Program-made: the position numbers and the translations under genes
Source of the DNA: an uncultured Clostridia bacterium
Lineage (GTDB): Bacteria > Bacillota > Clostridia > Oscillospirales > Acutalibacteraceae
Direction: 5' to 3'
Assembly: GCA_944412495.1 (NCBI GenBank)
Contig: CALYBL010000022.1
Location: 33,762 to 97,761 of the forward strand
Length of the DNA stretch: 64,000 bases
The notes under the pieces: generated by a model
Databases searched by the model: none
The model's input: only the letters and a program-made list of their open reading frames with translations
Told to the model about the DNA's origin: nothing
Part shown: positions 8,647-16,406 of the stretch, one piece after another
How positions within the stretch are numbered: the stretch's first letter is position 1
Layout: each line of letters begins with the position of its first letter

Positions 8647-9483
8647 CTATAAATTTACCCACTCATCCGGCTTTTTCACAGCCTCGCCCGCCGCGCCGAT
8701 TATCGCCATGAGCGTTATCGTCTCCTGCGGGTCTACCGGCACTATGCCGTCGTCAAAGAATTTTATCATAGCATACATAAAATTCTTAAAGGAGTCGGAC
8801 TCAAGATTCTTCCACACAAAACCGTCTTCATACTTCACAGCAAGTATCTGCGGCGCACTCCATGTGCGCGGCATGTTCATATATGCGCGGCGGCCGTCCG
8901 AAAACTCAAGCGTGAAAGAGATTGAGTTTATCGAACCGGTATACATTATGCGCTTTACATCCGGACCCATCAGATACACAATAGGCTCAAACTGATGTAT
9001 AAAGTAGTTCTCCTCAACACCGGGGCCTATGCTGGATACATATATAGCCTCGCCCTTTTTAAGCTCCTGTACCTCAGAGGCATATCTCAGAGCAGAGGTC
9101 GAAAACAGCTTAGTCCCGCTTTTTTGGGCAATTGCAAATATTCTCTTTGCCGCCTCTGCGTCAGGCGCAAAGGTTTTGTCCACATAAGTAAGCTTGCCGG
9201 ACATAAGCGGCTTTGCACAGAGCTTTTCGTGCTGTTCCGGATTATCCGGTGACAATACTATGAGCACATCGCTTTTTTCGACCACTTCATCTATTGTTGC
9301 ACAAAGCTCAATCCCGTTTTTTTCCGCCCACGCCGCATTGCTCATGCCGCCGAGAGGGCTGTCGATGTCGCCGTACGCATACGCCACTTCATAACGTCCG
9401 CCCGAATACTCCTTCAGCCATTCAGGATAATGATTTGCATGCCATTCGTCAAGATAATAATCGATAAAGCCTACCTTTTTCAT
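8647..9483 (-). CDS. Divergent Gfo/Idh-like oxidoreductase
   Basis: 278 residues from the ATG at 9483, chosen because GGAGG lies 5 nt upstream; the in-frame ATG at 9495 overlaps that site. The order of strands and helices follows the Gfo/Idh fold, but the Gly-rich NAD loop is missing (the start reads MKKVGFIDYYLDEW) and the catalytic EKP is replaced by VDKTFA near residue 107. It therefore may bind nucleotide poorly or act as a non-redox partner. It lies between the TIM-barrel gene (128 bases) and another Gfo/Idh gene with an intercistronic hairpin. Confidence 0.7.
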   Translation of the reverse strand: MKKVGFIDYYLDEWHANHYPEWLKEYSGGRYEVAYAYGDIDSPLGGMSNAAWAEKNGIELCATIDEVVEKSDVLIVLSPDNPEQHEKLCAKPLMSGKLTYVDKTFAPDAEAAKRIFAIAQKSGTKLFSTSALRYASEVQELKKGEAIYVSSIGPGVEENYFIHQFEPIVYLMGPDVKRIMYTGSINSISFTLEFSDGRRAYMNMPRTWSAPQILAVKYEDGFVWKNLESDSFKNFMYAMIKFFDDGIVPVDPQETITLMAIIGAAGEAVKKPDEWVNL

Positions 9484-9526
9484 GTTATCCTCCATAATAT
9501 ATGAGACATGTCAATAAATGTCAGGA

Positions 9527-9558
9527 CATACGGGCTGTCCAGCAGGATAGCCCGTATG
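9527..9558 (-). promoter_or_regulatory. Intercistronic hairpin inside the sugar cluster
   Basis: A perfect 10-bp stem CATACGGGCT/AGCCCGTATG (9527-9536 with 9549-9558) lies between two genes of the cluster, 14 bases after the stop at 9573. There is no T-run directly behind it, so an RNA processing or stabilising element is as likely as a terminator. Confidence 0.5.
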
Positions 9559-9572
9559 CTCAAAATTTATTA

Positions 9573-10637
9573 TTACAGCTTGACTTCCTCATTCCTGTCG
9601 GAAGAATCATATATAGCCTGCATAAGCTTTGCCGTTATTATGGCGGAGTCTATGTAAGACTGTATATGCTCACCGGTCTGTACGCACTTAACAAAGGCGT
9701 TTATCTCATTTTCAAACATATTTTCCGCTTTGTACTGCGGTTTCATTTCGGTCAGAGCACCGTTCTGTGCGGAATACATGGTGAAATATCCGCCGTAGTT
9801 GAGACGTATGCCGGCCTTAGTTCCAATAAAGTCAATATAGTCCTCACCTACGCCTATATTCTGAGCCCATGCACCATTCATGGATATAGTTGCATTGTCA
9901 GTCCTTACAAGAGCGGTGACAAAGTCGTCTACGTCGTAAACTCCCGTACCGTCAAGCACAGGCGGGCCGGCCCACATATTCACATATGTATAATCCTCAA
10001 TATTCTTGCCAAGCTTGCAGTATGCCTTACCGCTTACCGCCCTCGGCTCAGGATCACCAAGGCAGTACATGGCTATGTCAATATAATGTACGCCCCAGTC
10101 AATAAGCACGCCGCCGCCGGCTATGGCCTTTGTCGTAAACGCGCCGCCAAGTCCGGGAATAGAGCGATGTGCACGGAAAGCAATATACACATGATATATA
10201 TCACCAAGCTCGCCCTTGGTAATAAGGTCCTTTATCATATTTACACTCTTGCTGAAGCGGTTTACCACGCCTATATTGAGTATTTTGCCGGTCTCATGAG
10301 CGACCTTCTGCATTTCCAGCGCCTCGCTGAGCACCCTCGCAGTCGGCTTCTCGCACAGCACGTGCTTGCCGGCGCGAAGAGCGTCTATAGATATAATGCT
10401 GTGCATGTCGTTCGGCGTGCATACGGAAACGGCATCTATTTCCGGGTCGTTTATAACCACATGATAATCCTCAACCGCTGTTCCGCAGTTATAATCCTTC
10501 ACAGCCTTCTCCGCCCTGTCGAGCTTGATATCGCAGAAATATTTTATCTCTGCATCCTCATTTTTTACATATGCTGGTATGTGTGCGCTGTTGGCAATAG
10601 TGCCGCAGCCTATTACACCAATTTTTACTTTTGACAA
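9573..10637 (-). CDS. Gfo/Idh/MocA family oxidoreductase, first gene of the sugar cluster
   Basis: 354 residues. The Rossmann loop is IGVIGCGTIANSAHI (6-20), EKP lies at 96-98 in KHVLCEKPTA, and the active-site stretch GGGVLIDWGVHYIDIAMY carries the Asp and His expected. The start is a TTG (10637) placed 9 nt after GGAGGTG; no ATG or GTG is better placed. A TATAAT sits about 45 bases upstream, so this is likely the promoter-proximal gene of the four-gene cluster. NAD-dependent oxidation of a sugar or glycoside hydroxyl is the expected reaction. Confidence 0.88.
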   Translation of the reverse strand: MSKVKIGVIGCGTIANSAHIPAYVKNEDAEIKYFCDIKLDRAEKAVKDYNCGTAVEDYHVVINDPEIDAVSVCTPNDMHSIISIDALRAGKHVLCEKPTARVLSEALEMQKVAHETGKILNIGVVNRFSKSVNMIKDLITKGELGDIYHVYIAFRAHRSIPGLGGAFTTKAIAGGGVLIDWGVHYIDIAMYCLGDPEPRAVSGKAYCKLGKNIEDYTYVNMWAGPPVLDGTGVYDVDDFVTALVRTDNATISMNGAWAQNIGVGEDYIDFIGTKAGIRLNYGGYFTMYSAQNGALTEMKPQYKAENMFENEINAFVKCVQTGEHIQSYIDSAIITAKLMQAIYDSSDRNEEVKL

Positions 10638-10835
10638 ATTCGAGCACCTCCGATGTTCATATTTGCTATTTTACAATGATTATACTACACACTTTGTTTT
10701 TTTAAATACCATTATTTAACCTTTGGCGTGCCTAAACCAACTGTTTGCCATATTCTGTCGTTTGGCTGTTTCATATCGTTTTATAACCAATCAGATCAAT
10801 ACGCCGTACACGTTTTTGATGATCGGTAAGCAAAG

Positions 10836-10853
10836 CAGAGACGGCTGTCTCTG
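10836..10853 (-). terminator. Hairpin after the kinase-like gene
   Basis: CAGAGAC (10836-10842) pairs with GTCTCTG (10847-10853) just after the stop at 10863. The T-tract on the minus strand is poor (CTTTGCTTA), so this is a weak terminator or a processing hairpin. Confidence 0.4.
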
Positions 10854-10862
10854 TTCCCTTTT

Positions 10863-11582
10863 TTATCGTAAATGGAATGCGTTTAAGGCTTCTGCCAGCT
10901 TGGCGGCAGTGGGATAACGGTCATTCGGATTCACCTGCGTACACCTGCGGACAATGCCACCGGCTCGGCCTTTAGCTATTTGTTCGCTGGGATGCTTACC
11001 GGTCAGCATTACGTTCAGCAGCACCCCGGCGGCATAAATATCGGTGCGCGCGTCGCTTTGGGCCACGCCCAGCTGCTCCGGAGAGGCATAACCGACGGTC
11101 CCCATGACGACCGTGTCTTTGCTCGCCGCCGAAATCCTGCGGGAGGCGTTAAAGTCGATCAAAACCACCCGGCCGTTTTTATCGATAACAACATTTTCAG
11201 GTTTGACATCCCGATGCACCAGATTCCTCTCATGCAAAACAGTCAGTGCGTTTAATACGCCTTTTAAAACCCTTCTTGCGCCGAGATACTTGTACTTACC
11301 GCTTTCCATCACCTGCGCCACCGTGATCCCATCAATAAATTCCTCCAGAACTACTTGTCCGTCTTCTAAGGGGATGACGTCATAAATCATCGGCAGGTTT
11401 TCACAGGTTATTCGGCATAATTCTTCATAGGCGGCAACAGACCTTGGAAAGCTATGGACGACCATATCCTTTCCTAATTCCTTGTTGCGTATCCGCAGCA
11501 CACAGCAATCGTTTTTTTCGCTCAGCACCGACACCAGGGAATATGTGTCAAAAAGTCCTTTTATATATCCTTCTACCGTCAT
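10863..11582 (-). CDS. Serine/threonine protein kinase-like protein
   Basis: 239 residues, only the kinase fold, no PASTA or membrane segment. The catalytic loop LVHRDVKPENVV (about 119-130) and the activation/P+1 segment VMGTVGYASPEQLG are intact, as is the following DIYAAGVLL. Two key places deviate. The metal-binding DFG reads DFN (in LIDFNASRR). Where the ATP-anchoring lysine of beta3 is expected, the stretch reads MVVHSFPRS, with no Lys. So ATP use may be altered or lost. It is the last gene of a three-gene operon, 3 bases after the zinc-ribbon/LRR gene. The small size and partner genes fit a family seen in Clostridia without a known function. Confidence 0.82.
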   Translation of the reverse strand: MTVEGYIKGLFDTYSLVSVLSEKNDCCVLRIRNKELGKDMVVHSFPRSVAAYEELCRITCENLPMIYDVIPLEDGQVVLEEFIDGITVAQVMESGKYKYLGARRVLKGVLNALTVLHERNLVHRDVKPENVVIDKNGRVVLIDFNASRRISAASKDTVVMGTVGYASPEQLGVAQSDARTDIYAAGVLLNVMLTGKHPSEQIAKGRAGGIVRRCTQVNPNDRYPTAAKLAEALNAFHLR

Positions 11583-11585
11583 CGT

Positions 11586-12518
11586 TCAACCGTTCCATTC
11601 TTCATATACGGCGTCATAGCTGCCATCGGCACAATTTTTATAGTATCGAAAATTTCGGTCAGTGCAATCGGCAGAGCAATATATGGTCAGCGTACCAGTG
11701 CGCCTGGAGGCAAGCGCAAAAGCATATGGTGAAGTATAGACGGCGTTCCCACAGAAATAAATATCCGTCAAATTATAACACATGGAAAAAGCATGGTCCC
11801 AAATGGATTTTACATTTGCGGGAACCACTACTTTTTTTACAGTATCCCTGATTTGTTCATCGTTAAACGCGTTTCCCATAATGGCGATCACGGTTTTGCC
11901 GTCTATAGTTTCAGGGATCACATACTCACCGCTTTCCGATACGGTGCTTACTCCCGTGATAACGATATCGTTTTCATCTATCGGAAGCCATGATAAGTAG
12001 TCATCACCCTTTTGCGCCTGCCTGTATACATATGTTACAGAAGAGACGGGAGCCTGGGCGGCAGAACTCGCTGTGCTCGAGTCCGCCGTTTGAGAGCCGG
12101 TATTGGGTGCGGACGCCAAAGAGTCTGTATCGCTGACAGAGCCGGAGCCCGTCGGATCCTCGCTCTGGGGATCTTCGCCTCCTATATCCGCGCCATCGCT
12201 CATGGAAGATGATGCCTCCGTGCCTCTCGATCTGCTCATGTCCGCACTCGGCGAGTCTGTGTCCTGTGATGCAGAAACGCCGATGCTGGCCGACGAGTTT
12301 TGTCCTGCCGTGACTGAGGCGGGATTCCTCCTCAGAACAAACCAAACAGAGCCTGTCGCCAAAACAAGCACCAAAAGGGCAGCTATGATCGCCGTCCTCA
12401 TCCTACCTTTTTCCTTTTGCTTTTTCACCGCCTGCTTTTCATCAAGGGAGGTCATGCAATACAAGCAGAATCGGGCATTATCCTCGATCTCGGCCTTGCA
12501 AACCGGACATTTTTTCAT
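11586..12518 (-). CDS. Zinc-ribbon, membrane-anchored protein with BspA-type leucine-rich repeats
   Basis: 310 residues. Residues 4-21 form a zinc ribbon (CPVC, then CLYC); a basic stretch KKQKEKGRMR precedes one membrane helix at about 40-57 (IIAALLVLVLATGSVWFV); then comes a 100-residue Ser/Asp/Gly-rich linker; the C-terminal 150 residues carry BspA-like LRR units (ITGVSTVSESGEYVIPETIDG, then VVVPANVKSIWDHAFSMCYNLTDIYF). The expected topology is zinc ribbon inside, LRR outside. The ATG at 12518 lies 7 bases after the stop of the HTH gene; the frame upstream overlaps that gene and is ignored. It may link an external ligand to the kinase-like neighbour; this is inference. Confidence 0.75.
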   Translation of the reverse strand: MKKCPVCKAEIEDNARFCLYCMTSLDEKQAVKKQKEKGRMRTAIIAALLVLVLATGSVWFVLRRNPASVTAGQNSSASIGVSASQDTDSPSADMSRSRGTEASSSMSDGADIGGEDPQSEDPTGSGSVSDTDSLASAPNTGSQTADSSTASSAAQAPVSSVTYVYRQAQKGDDYLSWLPIDENDIVITGVSTVSESGEYVIPETIDGKTVIAIMGNAFNDEQIRDTVKKVVVPANVKSIWDHAFSMCYNLTDIYFCGNAVYTSPYAFALASRRTGTLTIYCSADCTDRNFRYYKNCADGSYDAVYEEWNG

Positions 12519-12525
12519 AGCCGCT

Positions 12526-12948
12526 TTACCCCAATGTCTCCAGATCGTATGCAAACAGAAGCTCGTTGATTTCCATGACAGACATTTTTTTGCAAATACC
12601 GTAAATGATGATGCTGTCAAACGGAAGTTTTACATAGAGCGGAGAGTACCCGGCACATTTCAGAAGCGTCTGTACCTCCTCAAGAGTCAAGCTCATCCCT
12701 ATCGCCAAGCACAGGAGCTTTTTCCGATCGGGCACACGCAACCCGGAAAAAATTTGGTAAGCATACACCTCCGACAGCTCCGCCCGCCGGATCACCTTTG
12801 CCTTGCTCAGCCCATTTTCAGCGAGGAGACGCGCAAGCAGCTCCGAAAGTGATTCCGAAATCATATATTCCTTATTTTCATTATAAAATGTGCTGAAATC
12901 AGGGCAGAGCTTAAGCTCTTCCACGATCTTTGAAGTATCTTTTCCCAC
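12526..12948 (-). CDS. HTH protein, first gene of the kinase operon
   Basis: 140 residues if started at GTG 12948. The open frame continues to 13011, but the -35 and -10 boxes of a perfect-spacing promoter lie inside that extension, so the upstream codons are probably not transcribed. Residues about 30-80 contain a Cro/cI-type helix-turn-helix (SELLARLLAENGLSKAKVI, then VYAYQIFSGLRVPDRKKL), followed by a helical repeat ending in MSVMEINELLFAYDLETLG. It precedes the zinc-ribbon/LRR gene and the kinase-like gene with almost no spacing. Such HTH proteins beside small kinases recur in Clostridia; a phosphorylation target is a reasonable but unproven idea. Confidence 0.72.
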   Translation of the reverse strand: MGKDTSKIVEELKLCPDFSTFYNENKEYMISESLSELLARLLAENGLSKAKVIRRAELSEVYAYQIFSGLRVPDRKKLLCLAIGMSLTLEEVQTLLKCAGYSPLYVKLPFDSIIIYGICKKMSVMEINELLFAYDLETLG

Positions 12949-12982
12949 CGTTTTTCGCCATCTTTCCGCTTCGATTACCCTT

Positions 12983-13011
12983 AGCATACCAAATTCCGTA
13001 AATTTTTTCAA
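12983..13011 (-). promoter_or_regulatory. Sigma-A promoter of the HTH/LRR/kinase operon
   Basis: TTGAAA (13011-13006), a 17-nt spacer and TATGCT (12988-12983). Transcription would start near 12976, leaving a leader of about 28 nt before GTG 12948. This placement decides the start codon of the HTH gene. Confidence 0.7.
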
Positions 13012-13081
13012 CTATGCTGGCAGCATAAGATTTCTTTGCCGGCAGAAGTTATAATAATGGAACAAGAGAAGCATAATGCGC

Positions 13082-13339
13082 TCATAGATTGGCATCATCG
13101 GAAGAAATCAGGTCAGAAATCGGCACGTCCAGCGCACGGGAAAACAGCACCAGATCGATATCGGTCACGAAGCGCTCTCCATTTTCTACCCGGCGAATAA
13201 AATAATGATCCACATCAAACCCCATCAGCTGCATTTTTGCGGCCAGTTTGCGTTGAGAAAGATTCTGTTCTTTCCGTATCCTTGCAATACGCCGGCCACA
13301 TAGATTATTTGTGCCGTCTGCGGCCTTTATTTTAAACAT
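13082..13339 (-). CDS. XRE-family transcriptional regulator
   Basis: 85 residues, essentially one Cro/cI helix-turn-helix: RRIARIRKEQNLSQRKLAAKM (helices 1-2), then a longer-than-usual turn MGFDVDHYFIRRVENGERF (recognition helix), then a C-terminal helix pair. GGGGA lies 8 nt before the ATG. It is transcribed away from the 85-residue orphan gene at 13524, and the shared 180-base intergenic region holds a 17-bp dyad, a natural candidate for its operator. It probably represses itself and the divergent gene. Confidence 0.85.
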   Translation of the reverse strand: MFKIKAADGTNNLCGRRIARIRKEQNLSQRKLAAKMQLMGFDVDHYFIRRVENGERFVTDIDLVLFSRALDVPISDLISSDDANL

Positions 13340-13359
13340 TACAGATTCCCCATATTTTT

Positions 13360-13430
13360 TGTTGAATAGTATTTACAATATTTATATTTTATGATAGAAT
13401 AACAATATAAATGGTAAATAGTGTTCAACA
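13360..13430. promoter_or_regulatory. Long operator dyad in the divergent XRE/small-gene promoter region
   Basis: Left arm TGTTGAATAGTATTTAC (13360-13376) and right arm GTAAATAGTGTTCAACA (13414-13430) are inverted copies matching at 15 of 17 positions, 37 bases apart. They flank the plus-strand promoter, so a bound dimer pair could occlude or loop it. Confidence 0.65.
13372..13400 (+). promoter_or_regulatory. Promoter for the 85-residue orphan gene
   Basis: TTTACA (13372-13377), 17-nt spacer, TAGAAT (13395-13400). The -35 box lies inside the left operator arm. It leaves a 5' leader of about 115 nt with a small inverted repeat at 13459-13492. Confidence 0.6.
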
Positions 13431-13523
13431 AAAAACGCAATATATACATTTTTAAGAATGGTGATACTGTCATCAATTTGATTGACATCACAATAAAAAT
13501 TAAAACTAACGGAGGTAAGTCAA

Positions 13524-13781
13524 ATGGCTAAATTTTCTTATACAATGACAGATGAAGAAGCGATCGTCGCATTCAAGAAGGGCTTTATGGGACAGGGTCT
13601 TGGAAATGTTGCTATCCTTAGCGAAAAGGGTAAAACTTTTAAATTAGGAGCCCCTATGATGACAGTAACGGTTGAGTTCGACAACGGTATTTGTACTACC
13701 AAGGCTTCTCTGGCCGGGAAGGCAATTGAAGCTACTGTAAACACCAAAATTGAGCTGATTGACGGTTTCACAAAACTGTAA
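13524..13781 (+). CDS. Small protein of unknown function (85 aa)
   Basis: I do not recognise this protein. It has an excellent binding site (GGAGGTAAGTCAA before the ATG), so it is likely translated. There is no signal peptide, membrane segment or cysteine pair; it contains one Cys. The N-terminal part looks helical (DEEAIVAFKKGFMGQG), the rest alternates like beta strands (KTFKLGAPMMTVTVEFDNG, then ATVNTKIELIDGF). It is transcribed divergently from an XRE regulator and is followed after 127 bases by a tiny lipoprotein gene. Regulation by the XRE protein through the dyad at 13360-13430 is likely. Confidence 0.7.
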   Translation: MAKFSYTMTDEEAIVAFKKGFMGQGLGNVAILSEKGKTFKLGAPMMTVTVEFDNGICTTKASLAGKAIEATVNTKIELIDGFTKL

Positions 13782-13908
13782 TTTTTTACAAAGCCATGGA
13801 TTACAAGTATGCGGTTCAGGCAACAAAACACAAAACTAATTTGCTATCCGTTACAAGGCTGTGCACTGATTGATAGATTTGATAAAATTTGTAGGAGGGC
13901 GATGACCG

Positions 13909-14070
13909 ATGATTCGAAAAAAACTTTTGCTTGCTGGAATGGCTGTTATGATTGCGACAACTTGTCTATTCTTAGGGGGATGCCAAAACGATCCGGCGGA
14001 CGATCTTCAGGACTATGCCGAAGACGCCTTGGAAAATGCAGAAGACGTATTGAACGATTATCTGAACTAA
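13909..14070 (+). CDS. Tiny acidic lipoprotein (53 aa)
   Basis: 53 residues, easily missed because of size. The start (13909) has GGAGG 10 nt upstream. The N-terminus is a clear lipoprotein signal: basic MIRKK, a hydrophobic core and the lipobox LGGC with Cys25. The mature part is only 29 residues and strongly acidic (DPADDLQDYAEDALENAEDV), predicted helical. A terminator hairpin follows at 14103. Its function is unknown. Together with the 85-residue protein it could form a small envelope-directed pair; no relative is recognised. Confidence 0.65.
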   Translation: MIRKKLLLAGMAVMIATTCLFLGGCQNDPADDLQDYAEDALENAEDVLNDYLN

Positions 14071-14102
14071 ACTAAATCAAATTACATGCGGCCTTGTGGA
14101 TA

Positions 14103-14133
14103 ATGGAACTGTCTTTGACAGTTCCATTTGATT
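14103..14133 (+). terminator. Terminator after the tiny lipoprotein gene
   Basis: An 11-bp perfect stem (14103-14113 with 14117-14127), loop TTT, followed by TTTGATTT. Confidence 0.7.
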
Positions 14134-14490
14134 TATCAGATAAAACTGCCGGGTGCACCTCCTCTGCCACTACCAACAACAGCTTCTCCCGCCGACAATG
14201 CCAACGGCGTAAGGGAGCGCACTTATTTCGTGTACAGTGAAGTAGAAAGACGAGCAATTGACCCTATTGCGGCTATGCCGCAGATCATTGTGGACAGCAC
14301 GACAACTCATATCGGTGATATGGTTACTGTTAATGTGTCTGTCAAAAACAATCCGGGGATTATTGTTATGCTTCTGCAAGTCGATGACGGCTTTTCTGTT
14401 TTGAAACTTCAAAAATCATACATCATTATTAGAGCAAGCCTGTCTTTTTGTAATGCTTTCAATAAAAGCTTTTCTGCCGTTTCTGTTTAA
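14128..14490 (+). pseudogene. Remnant of a cohesin-domain protein
   Basis: The open frame encodes a stretch that fits the first half of a cohesin domain: PQIIVDSTTTHIGDMVTVN, then VSVKNNPGIIVMLLQV. This is the beta1-beta3 pattern (VDS-x-T-x-x-x-G-D-x-VTV-x-V-x-VKNNPGI) of cellulosomal/surface cohesins. The remaining two thirds of the domain is missing: after VLKL the frame ends in unrelated sequence. There is no ribosome binding site, signal peptide or upstream partner, and the frame begins inside the terminator of the lipoprotein gene. So this is a decayed fragment, not an active gene. Confidence 0.5.
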
Positions 14491-14497
14491 TAGACAA

Positions 14498-14533
14498 TAA
14501 AACGGCCCTGTACCTTTAGTACAGGGTCGTTTT
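14498..14533. terminator. Bidirectional terminator at the end of the ribosomal cluster
   Basis: AAAACGGCCCTGTAC pairs with GTACAGGGTCGTTTT (one mismatch/G-T pair), flanked by A and T runs. It ends the rplQ transcript on the minus strand and anything coming from the left. Confidence 0.85.
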
Positions 14534-14553
14534 ATTTGTAAACAACGATTGTT

Positions 14554-14898
14554 TTATTTTACAAGCTCAATTACTGCCATTTCAGCGCCGTCGCCGCGGC
14601 GTGGACCTATCCTCGTGACCCTCGTATATCCGCCGTTGCGCTCGGAATATGACGGGGCTATCTCGTCAAACAGCTTCTTTACTACATCCTCTTTTGTCAC
14701 AAAGGCCAATGCCTGCCTTTTGTTGTGAAGAGTATTTTCCTTTGCCAATGTTATATACTTTTCCGTCATTGACTGTACTTCTTTTGCTCTTGTGTAGGTG
14801 GTCTCTATCCTGCCGTTCTCAAGCAGATATGTCACCATCCCTCTGAGCATTGCCAGCCTGTGGTCAGTTGTCCTGCCAAGCTTTCTTGTACCGGGCAT
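14554..14898 (-). CDS. rplQ: Large ribosomal subunit protein bL17
   Basis: 114 residues, complete bL17, last gene of the ribosomal cluster. It shows the family pattern [19 protein letters not shown] near the start and [22 protein letters not shown] at the end. The start is the ATG at 14898 (8 nt after GGAG); an upstream in-frame GTG overlaps the binding site. It follows rpoA by 40 bases, as in most Firmicutes, and is closed by the hairpin at 14498-14533. Confidence 0.97.
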   Translation of the reverse strand: MPGTRKLGRTTDHRLAMLRGMVTYLLENGRIETTYTRAKEVQSMTEKYITLAKENTLHNKRQALAFVTKEDVVKKLFDEIAPSYSERNGGYTRVTRIGPRRGDGAEMAVIELVK

Positions 14899-14938
14899 TA
14901 TATTCACTCCTTTTCAATAAAGGTCTTATCTAAGATTT

Positions 14939-15886
14939 TTATTCATCCTCTGAACGAAGACTGAGTCCCAAAAATTCAAGCTTCGATACTACCTCTTCAA
15001 GCGATTTGCGGCCGAGGTTGCGGACCTTCATCATGTCTTCCTCGCTCTTGCTTATAAGGTCCTCTACCGTGTTTATACCGGCGCGCTTGAGGCAGTTAAA
15101 GCTTCTTACCGACAAGTCAAGCTCCTCTATCGTCATTTCCAGGACCTTTTCCTTGCTCTTGTCATCCTTTTCCACCATTATCTCGCCGTTATAGGTATCG
15201 CCGGAAAGGTCAACAAAGAGGTTGAGATGCTCGATGAGCACCTTCGCCGCAAGCGACACTACCTCCTGCGCCGTTATCGTGCCGTTGGTCCAAACCTCAA
15301 GCGTAAGCTTGTCAAAATCCGTGACCTGGCCGACGCGGGTGTTTTCCACCGTATAATTCACCTTTGACACCGGCGTGTATATGGAGTCCACTGGTATAAC
15401 GCCAATGGCATTGTATATCAGCTTGTTTTTCTCGGCCGGGACATAGCCTCTGCCCCTGTTGAGCGTAAGCTCCATGTAAAGCTTGCCGCCCTCTGCCAAT
15501 GTGGCTATGTGCAAATCGGGATTTATTATCTCAACTTCGGAATCTGCCTTTATATTTTCAGCCTTTACCTCGCACGGACCTTCAGCCTCAATAAATACGG
15601 TCTTTGGTCCGTCGCCGTGCATTTTGGCCGTCAGGCTCTTTATATTCAGGACTATCTCCGTCATATCTTCCTTTACACCTGGCAGTGTGGAGAACTCGTG
15701 TACAACCGAGTCAACCTTTATCGCCGTGACCGCCACGCCGGGCATTGAGGAAAGCAGAACACGTCTCAGGCTGTTGCCAAGCGTGGTCCCGTAACCGCGC
15801 TCCAGCGGTTCTACGACAAACCTGCCGTATTTACCGTCTGCGGACAGTTCCTCAGCTTCTATTCTGGGCTTTTCTATTTCTATCAC
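14939..15886 (-). CDS. rpoA: RNA polymerase alpha subunit
   Basis: 315 residues, GTG start preceded by GGAGGG. The N-terminal dimerisation domain ([22 protein letters not shown], about 20-41) and the C-terminal DNA-binding domain with its helix-hairpin-helix ([20 protein letters not shown], then [11 protein letters not shown]) are intact. It assembles the beta and beta-prime subunits and contacts UP elements and activators. Here it directly follows rpsK (75 bases) because rpsD is absent from its usual place. Confidence 0.98.
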   Translation of the reverse strand: MIEIEKPRIEAEELSADGKYGRFVVEPLERGYGTTLGNSLRRVLLSSMPGVAVTAIKVDSVVHEFSTLPGVKEDMTEIVLNIKSLTAKMHGDGPKTVFIEAEGPCEVKAENIKADSEVEIINPDLHIATLAEGGKLYMELTLNRGRGYVPAEKNKLIYNAIGVIPVDSIYTPVSKVNYTVENTRVGQVTDFDKLTLEVWTNGTITAQEVVSLAAKVLIEHLNLFVDLSGDTYNGEIMVEKDDKSKEKVLEMTIEELDLSVRSFNCLKRAGINTVEDLISKSEEDMMKVRNLGRKSLEEVVSKLEFLGLSLRSEDE

Positions 15887-15961
15887 TTAAAACCCTCCTT
15901 GTCGAATTATTACGACAGATTGTGGGTAATACTGCCGTTATCACATATAAACTAACGGTAA

Positions 15962-16366
15962 TTATACGCGTCTGCGCTTCGGCGGACGGCAGCCGTTATG
16001 CGGTATCGGCGTAACGTCCTTTATCATGCTTACCTCAAGTCCTGCTGACTGGAGCGCACGTATTGCAGCCTCACGTCCGGAGCCGGGGCCCTTTACATAT
16101 ACCTCTACGGTTTTAAGCCCATGCTCCATAGCTGCCTTGGCGGCAGTCTCTGCTGCCGACTGCGCCGCAAACGGCGTGGATTTTCTCGAACCTCTAAATC
16201 CGAGTCCGCCGGCCGACGCCCAGGATATCACGTTGCCCTGCATGTCGCTTATTGTGACAATGGTATTATTGAATGATGACTGAATATGGGCTGCACCGCG
16301 CTCAATATTCTTCTTTTCTCTGCGGCGGCGGGTAACAGCCTTTTTGCCCTTTGTTGCTGTAGCCAT
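15962..16366 (-). CDS. rpsK: Small ribosomal subunit protein uS11
   Basis: 134 residues. N-terminal basic [17 protein letters not shown], then the uS11 core [23 protein letters not shown] and the C-terminal signature [18 protein letters not shown]. It belongs to the 30S platform near the E site. It lies 40 bases after rpsM; the usual next gene, rpsD, is missing. Confidence 0.98.
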   Translation of the reverse strand: MATATKGKKAVTRRRREKKNIERGAAHIQSSFNNTIVTISDMQGNVISWASAGGLGFRGSRKSTPFAAQSAAETAAKAAMEHGLKTVEVYVKGPGSGREAAIRALQSAGLEVSMIKDVTPIPHNGCRPPKRRRV

Positions 16367-16406
16367 TTAAACTCATGACCTCCATTTCCTGTCAGAAAAT
16401 AATTAA

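Noticed and set aside
12019..12345. Open frames on both strands inside the zinc-ribbon/LRR gene
   Set aside because: They overlap the Ser/Asp-rich linker coding region and lack starts with binding sites.
15887..15961. A hidden rpsD or small gene between rpsK and rpoA
   Set aside because: Only 75 bases are available and they contain no coding frame.
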